From Globisporangium splendens (taxonomy: Eukaryota > Oomycota > Peronosporomycetes > Pythiales > Pythiaceae), in assembly GCA_006386115.1 (NCBI GenBank), contig VFIW01000157.1:1-64000 (forward strand): a DNA stretch of 64,000 bases. Direction: 5' to 3'. The translations under genes and the position numbers were made by a program. Each line of letters opens with the position of its first letter. Positions within the stretch are counted from its first letter, which is position 1. Shown one piece after another: positions 20,714 to 34,400 of this stretch. The notes below the pieces were generated by a model that worked only from the letters and a program-made list of their open reading frames with translations, was not told the origin of the DNA and made no database searches.

Positions 20714-22321
20714 CAGCACAGCCAAAACTATCCACCAGATCACCATATACAGCGAACGCAATGCGCACGCCTACACAGAGCTGTAAACTTGCGGACGCAC
20801 ACACCACCACCACCGCTTCGTTCTTTTTTGTTGTTGGAAAAGAGAAAGTGAGCTAGCACCCCCATTGTTTTCGTACTGATATCAAGTACAATACGTGTCG
20901 GTCTTTTGTAGAGGGGTGATGACAAATGAGAAAGAGAGGAAAACTAGGAAATGAAATGCACAATAAATGCACAATAAATGCACAACCAGTGTACCTCATT
21001 CTCATGTCCTTTATCAAACAGCAGTCGGTTGGATATGCAAAGCTGCTTTTCATGCTTTAGTTGTTCACATAGACACGCATGACGTCACGTATGCACTTCA
21101 ACGCCTTCCTATCGACGAACCTGACGCCACATCCTACATGAGTCACTTCTCGATCTATCTCTCCCGCTTTCTCGAACTCTCACAGTAAATTGAATATGTA
21201 AAAGTCTCTCCGGCATCCTACTTTACAAGCATATTTACGCATGGCACACACGCGCCAGGACGTCAGCGACTTGGGGGATCAATGCATCATCGATATTGCA
21301 CATGCACATCCATGCACAACCGCATGAAAAGACACGTACACAGCAGCTCACAAGCTGCACACTTGCACGCGCGCTCACACACAATTGCTACTTCTCTCTA
21401 TCAACGGAACCCATAGCAGGTGTGCGGGTAAATGCCATGCGATCAACTGCATCGACAGCATATCCCAACTCAACACTCAAAAAGAACCACAGGTCCGAAC
21501 GAATTGGTTCAACCACCCAGAGGCTCACGTCCTGAACACCCACACACTCACTCACATACTCTCTATCTATGTACGGACGCAAGCCAGCCGCACGGAATGC
21601 CATGCGATCATTTGTGTCAACAACACACTGGCATCTCACACACAGAGCAAACCACATTCACATTGCAGGAATAACAGACAGACCCAGCAGCTCACACATC
21701 CTTCGCTGTCGCACGCGCACCCACCCCTTCATTCGCATGCTCTCTCTCTCTATATATATATATATACATACATACGGAGCAACGGCATAGCTTCTCGCTC
21801 GTCAGCGCTGTCATTTCGCGTGAAAACGCCCTCGCCCTCAGCGCAACGCGAGCCGCACAGCCGCCCACACGCCGCGTGCCTTCCCCCCCAATCCACAGGC
21901 GCAAACACCACATCAGAGCCGAATGAATCTTCGGGTCCAAACCCGTCCATCGCAAACCCAAACCCGTCAGCCAATCCAAAGGAAGGACTGTTTGCAGGCA
22001 CGCTTCCCTCTTTCAAAACGGGTCGGGTCGATCCAAGACGGGTTCGCGACACCACTCGTTGCACCACAACCCGTTTTCTATTTTTGCTTGTCTCCAAGCC
22101 TATTTAGTATGGGGAGTTTCGAGAGGAAAACGGGTGGGTGGGTGGGTTTGCGGTTGCTCGAGTCGTGTCGCGGGTTGTGGTCTGGAGCTCTTTGAGCCTT
22201 GTGAGCGGCTGTGTGGCCACCGCAGCTCGCGAGCTCCCCCCTCTCTCGGCGCTCTGCGTCGCTCTTTCATTTTCGCTTTCGGCCGCAGAAGGGAGAAGTA
22301 ACCGGAAGAAGCTCAAGGAAG
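20714..22321. other. Intergenic, low-complexity with a diverged direct repeat
   Basis: No gene is seen. The word aatgccatgcgatca recurs near 21430 and 21597, each followed by similar CA-rich sequence, which marks a diverged direct repeat of about 60 bases. A TA microsatellite lies near 21752-21768. The last 200 bases form the promoter and leader of the ATP synthase beta gene. Confidence 0.5.
22267..22273 (+). promoter_or_regulatory. Possible oomycete-type initiator of the ATP synthase beta gene
   Basis: The word tcatttt sits in ctctttcattttcgctttcgg, 55 bases before the start codon. Oomycete core promoters often use an initiator of the form TCAYTYY followed by a pyrimidine-rich flanking element, which fits in sequence and distance. 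Confidence 0.4.
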
Positions 22322-23974
<1,653 letters not shown>

Positions 23975-24659
23975 ATTTAAGTCTACGTGGCATGTTGGTT
24001 TGTAATTGTTATGCTTTCCTGACGAGCCTCCGGTCCTTCCGGCCGCCCCGAGCCTGCTTCTTCCAACGAGATCGATGTGATTAGGCATAATCGAGCACAC
24101 ACCCATTAAAAAAATAAAACAGTCTCCTCATAAAAAACACACACACACAACAAGTCGGCGTCTTCCATTTGGACTGCGTGCTTGAGTTGCTTTTCTTGTT
24201 GAGTTGAAGGAGTCAAACCAGCACGCGTGCAGATGAGGCTGCTGCTCACGCATGCGCGTCGTGTTTAACAGAGCGGCATGGCCACGTTGAAGCTGTACAT
24301 TCTTGTGAAAGCCAAAAAAATCATCTTTTCCCTGCTTTCATGATGTCATCCTTCTTGGAGTCCAAGATAGCGGCGCAATGTGAGCCGTTGATTATGATAC
24401 GATCTATGATTGGCCAAAACCACGACTTCAGCATCAACGATTGGTCGAAAGCATGATCGAGTGTCAACATGCCAATTCAGATGCAAGCACATGAGCTTCC
24501 GACATGCAAGTCCTTGGCGCATATTTATAGTCCATTTCACACACCCCAGAACGCCTTAATTTGGACTGCAGTAGACCGCCATGGCATCTCAAAGGCGCTG
24601 TTGGCATTGGCCTCTGCTCTCTCTGTGCTTGAAGCGCGCAACGTTTGACTTTTTTCATC
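23975..24659. other. Intergenic, no gene seen
   Basis: The 3' flank of the ATP synthase gene and 5' flank of the next gene, with a short CA run near 24138-24150. No supported feature. Confidence 0.5.
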
Positions 24660-25451
24660 ATGGCGCCGAAGAAGAAAGGCACGAAGAAGAAAAGCTCTGG
24701 CGCCACGGATCGGGCCGGCGATGATCCCTCTGTAAGAAGGAACACACTTCATATGCTCAATAAGGCTGCTTGTGCACAGCGACGTGGAACCTAAATGCTC
24801 ATCAATGTTGAAAATGCAACGCATTCAGATGTTTGACAGCACACCTCCGCTGGTCATTTCGCCAGATGTGGTGCACTACGTCACTCTCGATCTGCAGGTA
24901 CGTCAAGTTTGCACCAACTATGAAGAACTTGAGACCATTTGGAGAGAAAACGGAGGAGATAAAATGTGCTTTCTGTTTGGATATTGCAGCTATTGAACTG
25001 GAGCTACCTCAATTTCAAGATCCGCACAAAGACGACGACGCGGTTATTCGCTGTCAAGGTACACTTGGAGTAAATTGAGCTTCAGCGTCCAAATGTGTTT
25101 TAACGACTTTTGTGTGATACTGGATCGTTGTTGTCCATGCAGCAACAAATTCAAAAGTGCCATGGTCCCATCGCGGATCTGAAGATCTGCAAGGACCATT
25201 TCTCTGAGGCCAACGAGATGACGAACGACATGGACACACTGCAAGACTACGGCATCGAAGGTGCTCCAGAGGAAGAACCTGAAGTGGTAAGCATGAACTG
25301 CTGCTTTTGTACGATTTGTAAGTGCAATGCTGGACTTGATTAATAACTGCGTGCGGGTAAATATGTGTTGTGATAGCTCTCCATCGTCCATTACGACTTC
25401 AAGCCACAGCAGCACGACAATCCCCTGCTTCTTGCCACAGAACAGCAGTGA
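24660..25451 (+). CDS. Small five-exon protein, family not recognised
   Basis: Exons 24660-24731, 24829-24897, 24990-25058, 25143-25286 and 25377-25451 all join in phase 0 and encode 142 residues. The start is a lysine-rich tail (MAPKKKGTKKKSSG). The core has a beta-strand/helix alternation, with VVHYVTLDLQ, NWSYLNFKIRTKTTT and KQQIQKCHGPIADLKICKD. It resembles a ubiquitin-like fold in spacing, but I cannot name a family. It ends in an acidic loop (GAPEEEPEV) and a short conserved-looking tail. Five clean, phase-matched introns in a short frame argue that it is a real gene. Location and role are unknown. Confidence 0.75.
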
Positions 25452-25595
25452 TGCCTAGTTTTATCAGAGTATCAATAACCATCCACTGTCAACCACACAC
25501 ACACACACACTCAATTATAAGCAAAGAAAACAATTCCATAGACACTCACGAATTCATTTGCTTACTTCTATGCAAGACATACACTTGTCTGTGAA

Positions 25596-26741
25596 TTACT
25601 TCAGCTTGTGAATCACTTGTCCGACGATTTTCAGCGCCTTGCTGACCAACTGCTTGTCTGCCTGCGTACCCATGTGCCCAATACGCATGACCTTGCCGTG
25701 CAACGGACCGTACGACCCGCCGAGGAACACCTTTTGCTGTCGAAGCTCCTCTTGGAGCTTTGGCCACTCGCACCACTCGGGGATCTCTAGAGCAGTGACC
25801 GTAGGCGACGCAGCCTTCTCGTCACAGTACAACTTCAAGCCCAGCTTCGCGGCTTCTTCACGGCAGAAGGCACTCACTTCACGGTGGCGCACGAGAACCG
25901 CATCGATTCCGCCTTCGTTGATAATGTTGTCACACGCAGCCATCGTAGCACGCACCGCATGCCAGTTGTGGGTGTATGGGAACAGACGAGGTGTCTTCTT
26001 TTCCACTTGGTGGAATGGCAGCAACGCATCGTATCCAATGTAGTTGTTCTGAGCGATACGCTTCCAGGCCCTGTCACTGACAGTGGTCATCGCGAGCGAC
26101 GCGGGACCGGAGAGAGCTTTTTGAGGAGCCAACAATCCAAGATCGATCTTGAGCTCATCGACGTTCAGCGGTGCACCAACAGCGCTCGACACAAAGTCCA
26201 CGAGGAAGAGACCGTCCGTCGTGTACTTCTCAATGGCGTCGCCGACGCCTTCGAGCGAGTTGAGCACGCCGCTGGGGGTTTCGCAGTGCACCATCGTGAC
26301 CAATTTCGGGTTGCGCAGCTTGATCTCCTCGATGAGCTTCTCGACGTCCATGGTCTGCTTCCAGTCGCCTTTCACCACAAACACTTGGGCGCCGAGTCCC
26401 TTCGCCATGTCCGCAAAGCCTTCGCCAAAGAGCCCATTCGCAGCGCACACGACAGTGTCACCGCGCTCGATCGTGCTCTTCATGGCACCCCAGAGACCCA
26501 ACATGCCCTCGCCGGACTGGATCACGACCGACTGCTTCGTGTGCAGGAACTGCTGCAGCGTGGCTTCGAGCGCGAGGTAGTCGTCCCAGAACGCGGCTTC
26601 CGTGTCAGGCGAGCCGTAGTGCGAGCCCTGCGCCGCGAGCACATTCGGCAGCATGCGCGTCGGCCCCGGCACCAGCAACAGGTCCGTCGAGTCCACCTCG
26701 TAGTCCACGCGGCCAGCGCTCGCGTCAATGGTGCCCAGCAT
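25596..26741 (-). CDS. Class V aminotransferase (alanine-glyoxylate / serine-pyruvate type)
   Basis: An intronless 381-residue PLP enzyme of fold type I, class V. It carries LLVPGPT at the start, SGEGMLGLWGAM, VDFVSSAVGAP with the PLP-contacting Asp, and APQKALSGP with the Schiff-base Lys near residue 209. Family members transfer the amino group between alanine or serine and glyoxylate or a related keto acid. The exact substrate cannot be fixed from sequence. There is no peroxisomal SKL-type end (it ends HKLK) and no clear mitochondrial presequence, so a cytosolic place is likely. It is head-to-head with the V-ATPase accessory gene, 443 bases apart. Confidence 0.9.
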   Translation of the reverse strand: MLGTIDASAGRVDYEVDSTDLLLVPGPTRMLPNVLAAQGSHYGSPDTEAAFWDDYLALEATLQQFLHTKQSVVIQSGEGMLGLWGAMKSTIERGDTVVCAANGLFGEGFADMAKGLGAQVFVVKGDWKQTMDVEKLIEEIKLRNPKLVTMVHCETPSGVLNSLEGVGDAIEKYTTDGLFLVDFVSSAVGAPLNVDELKIDLGLLAPQKALSGPASLAMTTVSDRAWKRIAQNNYIGYDALLPFHQVEKKTPRLFPYTHNWHAVRATMAACDNIINEGGIDAVLVRHREVSAFCREEAAKLGLKLYCDEKAASPTVTALEIPEWCEWPKLQEELRQQKVFLGGSYGPLHGKVMRIGHMGTQADKQLVSKALKIVGQVIHKLK

Positions 26742-27184
26742 ACTTGTTGTCTTCTTCTTGGTGGTGGTGCTTGTGGAAAGGAACGTAGCGTCCTACGCAC
26801 TCGGTGGTAATCGCGCGACTGGAGCTCTTTGCCACCGGTATCATGCACATCATCACTCTCTCTCTCTCTCTCTCTCTCTCCAAGCAGTCCAGTATTAAGA
26901 GCTTCTACAGTAAACCTTCACGATCGGTCGTCTATAAAGAGCGTGCACTGTACGCCAATATTGAAAAACCTTGCAAAGCAATATATTAAGTTAACAGCTC
27001 AACCTTTCTGACGTGACGAAACGACACTGAAAAACCTTACTGAAATGAGCAAACACAAATAAAACCTCGCGTTTGAGGTGTTTTGGATCTTTTTTTTGTC
27101 TTCGCTATCTATCGGTTTCTCTTTCTCCCTCTGTGGAAAAGCTCCAATTTGCTCCAAGAGCATTTGCTTGAGGTTCCTGAAGAG
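26742..27184. promoter_or_regulatory. Shared upstream region of two divergent genes
   Basis: The 443 bases between two start codons pointing away from each other hold a CT dinucleotide run (26855-26881) and AT-rich sequence. Both promoters must lie here. No specific binding site can be named. Confidence 0.4.
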
Positions 27185-28417
27185 ATGAACGTGCGTACGC
27201 TGTTCCTGTTCGCGTCCGTGGCGGCGTCTGCGTGCGTCTCGGTGGCCTCTGCGCTCGACCAAGTGCTCGTGCTCAGCGCGCAGAAGGAGCTGCTCCATGT
27301 GTCCTCATCGTCTTCTTCCGTTGGGTTCACGTCGGCTGGACTGGTCGAGTTGGCGATGGATGCACTCGGTCTGAGCACCGGCAAGGTGGAGCAGCTCTCG
27401 GACAAGCCCCAGAAGACGCTGCCTGTGGTGCAGAGTCCACTGCAAGCGGACGTGTTCCAGCATCCCAGTGCGTATGCGCTCGTGTATGTTGAAGACGACG
27501 ATGCGGCGCTCTTGGACACCATTGAAACCGACACAACGTTCGCCAATGCTGCTTTCCATCAGACGTTCGCGTTGAACCACCGACAGGGCGCGAGCAAGCG
27601 CGTACCGAATGTGCTGGCAAGTGAATTCAAGACGACGTATGGTGCGGATGCGACTGTGAAGTGCGCAGGCAGCAAAGCGATTTGCGCGACCGAGCAGCTC
27701 GAAAACACTGTCGCGATGGATGCTGCGCGATTGGAGAAGGTGTTTACAGCGAACCAGTACTTACACAAAAGCGTGGGTGCTGATGCGAAATTGGCGCAGG
27801 AACTTGCACAGGTGAGCCAATTGACGGCTTCGTTGAGCAGCGCTGCGGATGTGTCCGAGGCGTTCTTCGTCGTGGGTTTTTCGAATGTGAACGAGTTGGA
27901 CAGCAGCAAGCAGAGCTACGCACGTGCAGCTGTCGCAGCGCAAGTGGGTGAGTTCCTCTCGGCTCTCCAGAAGAGCTTTGCCGCGTCAGGTGCGCAGGTT
28001 GTGGCTACTTCCTCTGGTGAAAGCTCCGCGGCAGTGACGCCTGCGAAAAAGAAGATGGTGGTGACGCAGGACGTCATGTCCTACAGCCGCTTGCTGGCGT
28101 CGCTTGCAAACAACGACGTGGACTCTGGTTCTGATGACGATGACGATGACGATGATGGTGGATCATACGACTCGGAGGACTCGGGCTCCAGTGACGACGA
28201 CGAAGACGAAGTTGGACCGAAAGCCGCCAACTCGACAGCAGTGGGCAAAGTGACGCTGGAAGAGATCGCCGAGTACCAGATTGTGCTCTGGACCTCGGTG
28301 CTGTTGGGCGTCGTGCTGCTGCTCGTGATCCTGGCGATGTGCAATATGGACACCGGTCGCGACAGTCTGCTCTACGCCAAGTTTATCACGGATGCAGGTC
28401 ACCGCAAGGGAGACTAA
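27185..28417 (+). CDS. V-ATPase accessory protein, ATP6AP2 (renin receptor)-like
   Basis: The 410-residue type I membrane protein has a signal peptide (MNVRTLFLFASVAASACVSV), a long luminal domain and an acidic run of eight Asp near residues 318-325 followed by an Asp/Glu/Ser stretch. One transmembrane segment (LLGVVLLLVILAMC) lies near the C-terminus. The tail NMDTGRDSLLYAKF closely matches the juxtamembrane NMDPGYDSIIYRM of animal ATP6AP2, which helps assemble the membrane sector of the vacuolar proton pump. The luminal part is too diverged for me to align. The ATG at 27185 was chosen because it gives the signal peptide. There are no introns. Confidence 0.82.
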   Translation: MNVRTLFLFASVAASACVSVASALDQVLVLSAQKELLHVSSSSSSVGFTSAGLVELAMDALGLSTGKVEQLSDKPQKTLPVVQSPLQADVFQHPSAYALVYVEDDDAALLDTIETDTTFANAAFHQTFALNHRQGASKRVPNVLASEFKTTYGADATVKCAGSKAICATEQLENTVAMDAARLEKVFTANQYLHKSVGADAKLAQELAQVSQLTASLSSAADVSEAFFVVGFSNVNELDSSKQSYARAAVAAQVGEFLSALQKSFAASGAQVVATSSGESSAAVTPAKKKMVVTQDVMSYSRLLASLANNDVDSGSDDDDDDDDGGSYDSEDSGSSDDDEDEVGPKAANSTAVGKVTLEEIAEYQIVLWTSVLLGVVLLLVILAMCNMDTGRDSLLYAKFITDAGHRKGD

Positions 28418-29297
28418 GACAAGAAGCAGCGTAGGGAGATATGAGGAGGCCGTGGATCTCTCTGGGAGTCTATGACTATGCGCTCAACGCGGCTGCATTG
28501 CCAGAGTTTCGCTGTTGATTCTCCATGCCTTCACCCTTTCCTCGCCATTTGCATCCACTCCAGAACAGTTCGATATATTTCTTCTTCCTAATTCCTTTAT
28601 AAATGCCCTTTGCTACCGTGTGTCCTTCGAAACAATTGAATTTTGAAGCGACGCTTTCTCGCTGGGCATCTTTTATCATAGCGCAAAGCAACAGACAAAC
28701 GGAAAGCTTTCGAGGCGTCGAACGCAAATGACTGGAAATCGGGTCCACAACGTTGCGCATGCGCAGCAAGAGAGCCGCGCAGAGCCTCAAACTTCTGAAA
28801 CTGGTACAAAGGATACTCTCGCAGTGGCTGCTGCGCTGGTTTGGCTTATTTCTCCACTCATGGGCTTTTGTTCGTACTTGAAGAGCGTCATCGTGTCGCC
28901 AATTTCCAGGCCAAGTGTGCTCAAATGCGCGAGGTTGAAGCTCGTCAAGTTCGTACCTGTGTGAGAATTTGTACAAGGAGGAGAGCCATCTTAACTTTGT
29001 GGGTATCTGCTGCAGTAAACCGCCTTCGAGCTCGCGCGTCTCTCGCAGAAACGATCCGAGACGCGGCAAAACGCTAGGATTAGTGTCGAGCGAATGAACC
29101 AGGTACGCATTTTCTCAACACTCGGTTGCCATAATGGTATGTTCTTTGACTTCGTCGGAGTCCAACGCCCTGTGGTTCCTTCGTCTTATCTAGTGGCGTG
29201 AAGAACACCAGCAAATCCTGCGTGAGAAACAAGGTTCAAGGTAAATTTAGACCCGCAATGCAATAGATGCGCCTTGAACGCTTAAACAATGTCTGCG
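28418..29297. other. Intergenic, no gene seen
   Basis: About 880 bases with short open frames on both strands but no recognisable product or splice pattern. Confidence 0.5.
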
Positions 29298-29397
29298 TAT
29301 GGATTTGGTCAACTCTTCATTTCTTGGACCTAACAGCGGTTTGCTGATTGAGGCGAGTGTCGTTGTCGAACGATTGATCTCGCCTTCTCCAACCAGA

Positions 29398-31481
29398 ATG
29401 AGTGCATTCGCACCGAGTGAGGTCGACGCGGCCACCAACGCCAAGGTGCTGGATCTCTTCGACAACGAGGTGCTCTGGGACGCCGACGACACAGACGAGT
29501 TTATCGTCAAGCTATTTCGCGACCTGGAGGCCAGCGGCGTAAACCTCGTGAGTGTCAAAGACTTGGGCTCGAACTCGCTGCTGCACATGGCTGCACTCTG
29601 GAATCGGTCTGCGACCATGGACGAACTTCTCCGCGAGGGAGCCGAGCTGAACGAGAGAAACAAGAATGGTCACACGCCATTAGATCTCGCGGCTCACTGG
29701 GGGCATTTCGAACTGGCATCGCAGCTTCAGCATTATGGTGGGAAACGCACACGCGAATGTGAGCGCGACATCGCGATCTCCCAGCGGGATCTTGCACAGC
29801 AGCAGAGCAAAGAGTGTGAGGCCAAGATGGTCAACGCGCTGCAGCGACTCAAGCGAGCGAAGAATTCCGCATCAAGCGCGACCGTGTGCTTCGATTGCAC
29901 AGCAACGCTGTCAGCGAATGCAACCTTCAAGCCGATCAACTCAAGCTCTTGCAGGCGACGATCACAGCCACCACTGAGGAAAAACACACCCTCCGGATCA
30001 AAGCAGCACAGCTAACCGATGAGCTTCAGTGCGAGCAAGCCGCCAGAAATAATGCGGTGCAAGGCTGGAAGCTCGCGGAGAAGGTGATTGCCGATATGCA
30101 GCAACTCCATGAAGAGTGCCGTGAACGCGAAGAAGAGGCACTTGCGATGCGCAACGAAGCCTTGCAAGAGCGTGATGTTGTCCGCGATATTGCTCGACAA
30201 GTGCAGCTTGATCAAGGTATCGCGAAACAAAACCAGATAGACGCTGAGCAAGAGCACGACAAAGCTCTGAAGACGCTCTTGAATGCCGAAAGTGAGATCG
30301 CTCGTGACAAAGAGCTCTGGCGCTCCAAAATCGCGAAAACGGAGCTGGATCGGCGCAGTGTTCAGATCGAAATCGACCGTCAAACCGAGATACTGCGATC
30401 CGAGAACAGCAAACTGAGCAAGTAGGTCGCTGGATTAACTGCCGTGAACTCTCGACTGCGGGAAGAACTCGATGAGACGAAGATCGCGTTGGCGAATCTT
30501 CAAAAACAGCACCACATCCAGCAACGGCAATTAACTTCAGCAACCGATAGAGTGGCCGAGCTGGAAAACCAGGTTCAAACTCTGTTGGGTGAACGCCGGG
30601 ACGAATACAGAAGCTGGTGACAAAAGATCGAACACAACCTCCAGCAGATGATCGCGTCGGAGCTGAAATCCATGCTTGAGGCTTCTGTGGCAGCATGGCG
30701 CAAACTGCACAAATGCCAAGAGCAGATCCTGGCGTTTGACATGGCGTCCCTCTCAGCGATCTTTCATGTGTCCTCAACGCCTTCACTAGATCTATCTCCC
30801 GAATCGGAATTGTCGGTCGCACCTCGTCCAAGCGCGGCCACAGCTCCAACTCCTTCGCCTCGGTATGTCGTTTTGCCTTTTCTTCAAGATACGAGTACTG
30901 GGCTCAAGGAGTCTCTGTCCACACCGAGAATGCCGACAGCTGTTGCTGCTCCTGAAAACAATGCATCCAATATGGTCATCCACAATTGCAAGTGTTTCAT
31001 TGTGACGGGATTTCCCAAGTGATCTTGCGTTGACGGCTGAATGGTGTTTGGCCGTAGATGAATCTCCGCTGCATTTTACGATCGATCCACAAATTGTCGC
31101 TAGACTGAAGAAAGCAGAAGAAGTTCTGCATGGCCAATACGAAACTCTCATCGCAAGTGACGTCACCGAGCACGTCAAGACGCTTTGCATGTCCATCTCA
31201 ACGTATTTGGTGGCTTTGAGCCACTACACATTGAAGTATCTCGAGCACTTCAGGTTCGTTATTGTCTTCGTTCTTTCTTATCAGTCCATTTCTCTGTGAA
31301 TTCTGTTGACACCAACGGCAAGATATTCTCAATTAGAAAACAAGCTGAAGCTCAAGACAAGATGATTGAGCGTAAGGACGAACTCATCCAGCGCTTTAAC
31401 CAGCATCGGCAGGAGAAAATGAAGAAACAGAATCCTGCTCGTTTTAGAGAATGCTCGGTTCGTCCCGTTGCCTTGAACTGA
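29398..31481 (+). pseudogene. Ankyrin plus coiled-coil protein gene, broken
   Basis: The reading starts at the ATG at 29398 (an in-frame ATG also exists at 29299). It shows two ankyrin-like units (SLLHMAALWNRSATMDELLR and GHTPLDLAAHWGHFELASQL) and then a long heptad-rich coiled coil. The coiled coil changes frame near 29850, meets TAG at 30423 and TGA at 30618, and changes frame again near 31018. After a GT-AG intron (31254-31336) it ends at 31481. Continuity of coiled coil across both stops, and of sense across the shifts, shows one gene that has decayed or been mis-assembled. Its stop codon is 11 bases from the stop of the convergent C2/PH gene. Confidence 0.7.
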
Positions 31482-31492
31482 CCTTGTTCCCG

Positions 31493-34400
31493 CTAATCAA
31501 CGTTGCTGAGCTGAGTAACAGATATGCGTTCTCCAGTCCTATGGATGGCTTGCTCGAGCATCTGGAAATCTTCCTCACTTTTGGCACAGATCAAGCGTCT
31601 TCCTATAGGGCGACAAAGCATTTTGGGTTAGAAACGGAAGCCCTTAGATGCCTCAAAGTCGATGGCAACTCGTCAACACTTACGTCCTCGAGGAGAGTAC
31701 ACCAGTATACGCCGCGAGACGTCGAAGATCACCAACGGATATGCGTCTTTGGGGACAGTTAGTGACTCCACCTTTGAGCATCTCTCGATCACGTTGGAGA
31801 AGATTATTGCACCTTTCGGCGGAATTCCGGACTTGGCATCTGCGATGGACTACATCAAGAAGTCAGTCAGATCGTAGCGAGTATGAATGTGCACGCGTTT
31901 AGTGCAAAGCTCACCTGCCAGTACTCGAGTCTCCCACTTCTTATTGCACAGTATCGCTCCTGCAAAGTAGATGGAGGTAAGATCTTCCAGGTGTCATAAT
32001 AGTATGCACAAATTCAAAATAAACCAACCTGCCACGTATTAAACAGTCCTTCACCTTGTTTCCAAAGGTATCCCGCCCACTCTGCCTGAAGCTTGGCTTG
32101 AGTCTCAGTGTGCTCTTTGAGGCGAAGAAATTCTTGATTTCTTGCATGGTATATCTGAAACAAACTCCACATTTCAGTATTCATGATAAGTATTTATCAA
32201 AGTGCTTGCACTTACTCGTCGCATGTCCAAATCGCTCGGTATTGTGGAGATCAGATTTTGCAGGCAAACAAAGTCTCGATCCTCAATCTTGTGAAACTTC
32301 TTTGTGAACTGTGGGCAAACAACGAGGAATTCTTTCGGAAAAACCCAATCCGCATGTATCAAAACGCAAGCAGGTTCTTACCGATTTTGCAGCAGTATAC
32401 ATGATGACGTATCGTGTTGGTACAAAGTAAAACCAAACGCATCCTGCAATTGCGAGCACCAATACGAGCAGCGTCTTCTTTGGGTGTACCCAAAGCAGAA
32501 GGTTTTTGCTTCGTTCGACGGTAGAGCAAATGTTGCCGAGCGTCTGCTGGATATTCTTTGCTACATCTTTCGCTTTGTGGTACTTTTCGACCAGCGTCAG
32601 TTCTTTCTCGTTTTCCATCTCAATGACATTGTACAGCGCTTCGCTCGCGAGTGACTCCTTCAACGTCACTCTGGATCGTGGGTCCCGCAGGATAAGTTGC
32701 ATCCTCACTGTCATCGAGGCAGTGGCTTCCATTGGAGTCCGAGCTGTTGAGGGACCGCTTTCACATGGCGACTTTGTCTTGCGAGTCCTTGTAGGAATAC
32801 CCAACGGGAACGTTTGTTCCAACTCAACCTGAGGACCACCCGCTGTCTCGTCATTTACTAGGCACTTTATCGGAACTCGGACACGGCCAACAAGAACTGG
32901 CTGAGCAGCCACGTTTTCTTGCATCACATCAAATCGGATTGTGCCAGGACAGTTTCGCCAAGGTATCAGTTCCTCTTCGCCACTCGCTTGGTCCTTTTGA
33001 ACTGGTTGCAGCACTGGGTACTTGAATGCATGCGTATCTGTCTGACCATCTGCGCGAGGCCACGGCTCAACCACGTCATGCGCAATCGCGTCTCGCTCGT
33101 GTGAGCTCAAATGACGAAACATTCCCTTCAGCCACTTGTTATTCATCGTCAAAAACTCATCTCTGCTTCTAGCACTGACTTGTGGCACAGACCAATTCGG
33201 GTGTGTTGTATCGCGCGCACATTCTGTCTGGGCAATGAGGTGAACCGGAATCGTCTTGTAATTTGGCTCGTAAAATACTCGCACGTATGTGTCTGGACTA
33301 ACCGTCGAACCATCTGCAGCTCTCAAACCCTGAGCACAGACTGGCACAAGTCGAAGGGTTCCAACTGGCCGGAACGCGTTCAGCCCGGAGCTTCCGTTCA
33401 CTCGGCGTATCCATTTCTTGTGCGTATGACCCAGCAAGAAGAGCACATAGTTCACCAAGAGTGCAACCACGACACCAAATGCAAGCAGGAACGGCAAATG
33501 TGCTCCCGGAATATAGATGCAGCAGAGATTGATGCCCATCCAAACAAACAGTGTGTAGAGAGGGTTCTTCCAGTCCAGAATCTCCGTAATTTGAGTTTTC
33601 AGTGACTTGAACGTCATGTAAATCTCATCCAAGCGCTCAAAGTTCCGCTGAATGATCATCGGATCAAAGCTGCGCTCATCTGGATAGATGTACGACATAT
33701 CCGAACTCTCTTCAGTGGACATGATGGCTGCATAATCTTCTGTGTACTCTGCATAGATATGCGCCAGCCCGATATCATCATCGTCGAGGCTCAAAGGGTA
33801 CCAATCAAATCCTGTATGTGGCACGCTTCTGCCCGGGCCAAGTGTTGGCACTGGCGGATCCATTGTCCACATTGCAGCATTGCGCTCTTGGATTTCGTGG
33901 CACGAAATTGTAACACTGCACACTTTCACCGCTTGAGACCCATCAAGAAGCTTCTGGACTGGTCCGGCCGAGATGCTTACTTTGCGCAGAATCTCCACTT
34001 CGACTTGCGAGAAGCAGCTATACACCGGCCACTCGTGCTCGTAATTTGCGATGTCGCAATCGGATGCTCCGACTCGAAGTTCGTGCTCGAAATCGTCAAA
34101 TTTTACGCGCACAATTGGCGAGAATTCTCGTGACGAGCTAATAGAATGCCCGTTTACGCTCGAACAATGATTTCCACACAGGTGGATTCCATTGAGAGCG
34201 AACGTGAACCGCCCTTTTGCTTGTCGATGTGTTTGCTGATGCAACGCTGCCTGCAACTTTGTCTTCGTAGCCTTTGACTTTTTTGAAAACAGCTTTGATG
34301 CATTCAACGGCGTGCGTCTCACTGTTTCTGTTGGAGATGCTGGTCGCGGCTGCTCTTCTTGCACCATGTCTTGTAATAACTTGTGGACTGTTGGTCCCTT

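Noticed and set aside
25884..26810. 308-codon plus-strand frame over the aminotransferase gene
   Set aside because: Antisense of a well-supported enzyme; no domain in the translated product.
29998..30849. 283-codon minus-strand frame opposite the coiled-coil gene
   Set aside because: Arg/Ser/His-rich product without family. The plus strand gives a coherent heptad pattern even across its lesions.
31662..31877. Plus-strand frame that looked like a last exon of the ankyrin/coiled-coil gene
   Set aside because: The minus strand here encodes PH-domain exons that join in phase with the C2/PH gene, which explains the sequence better.
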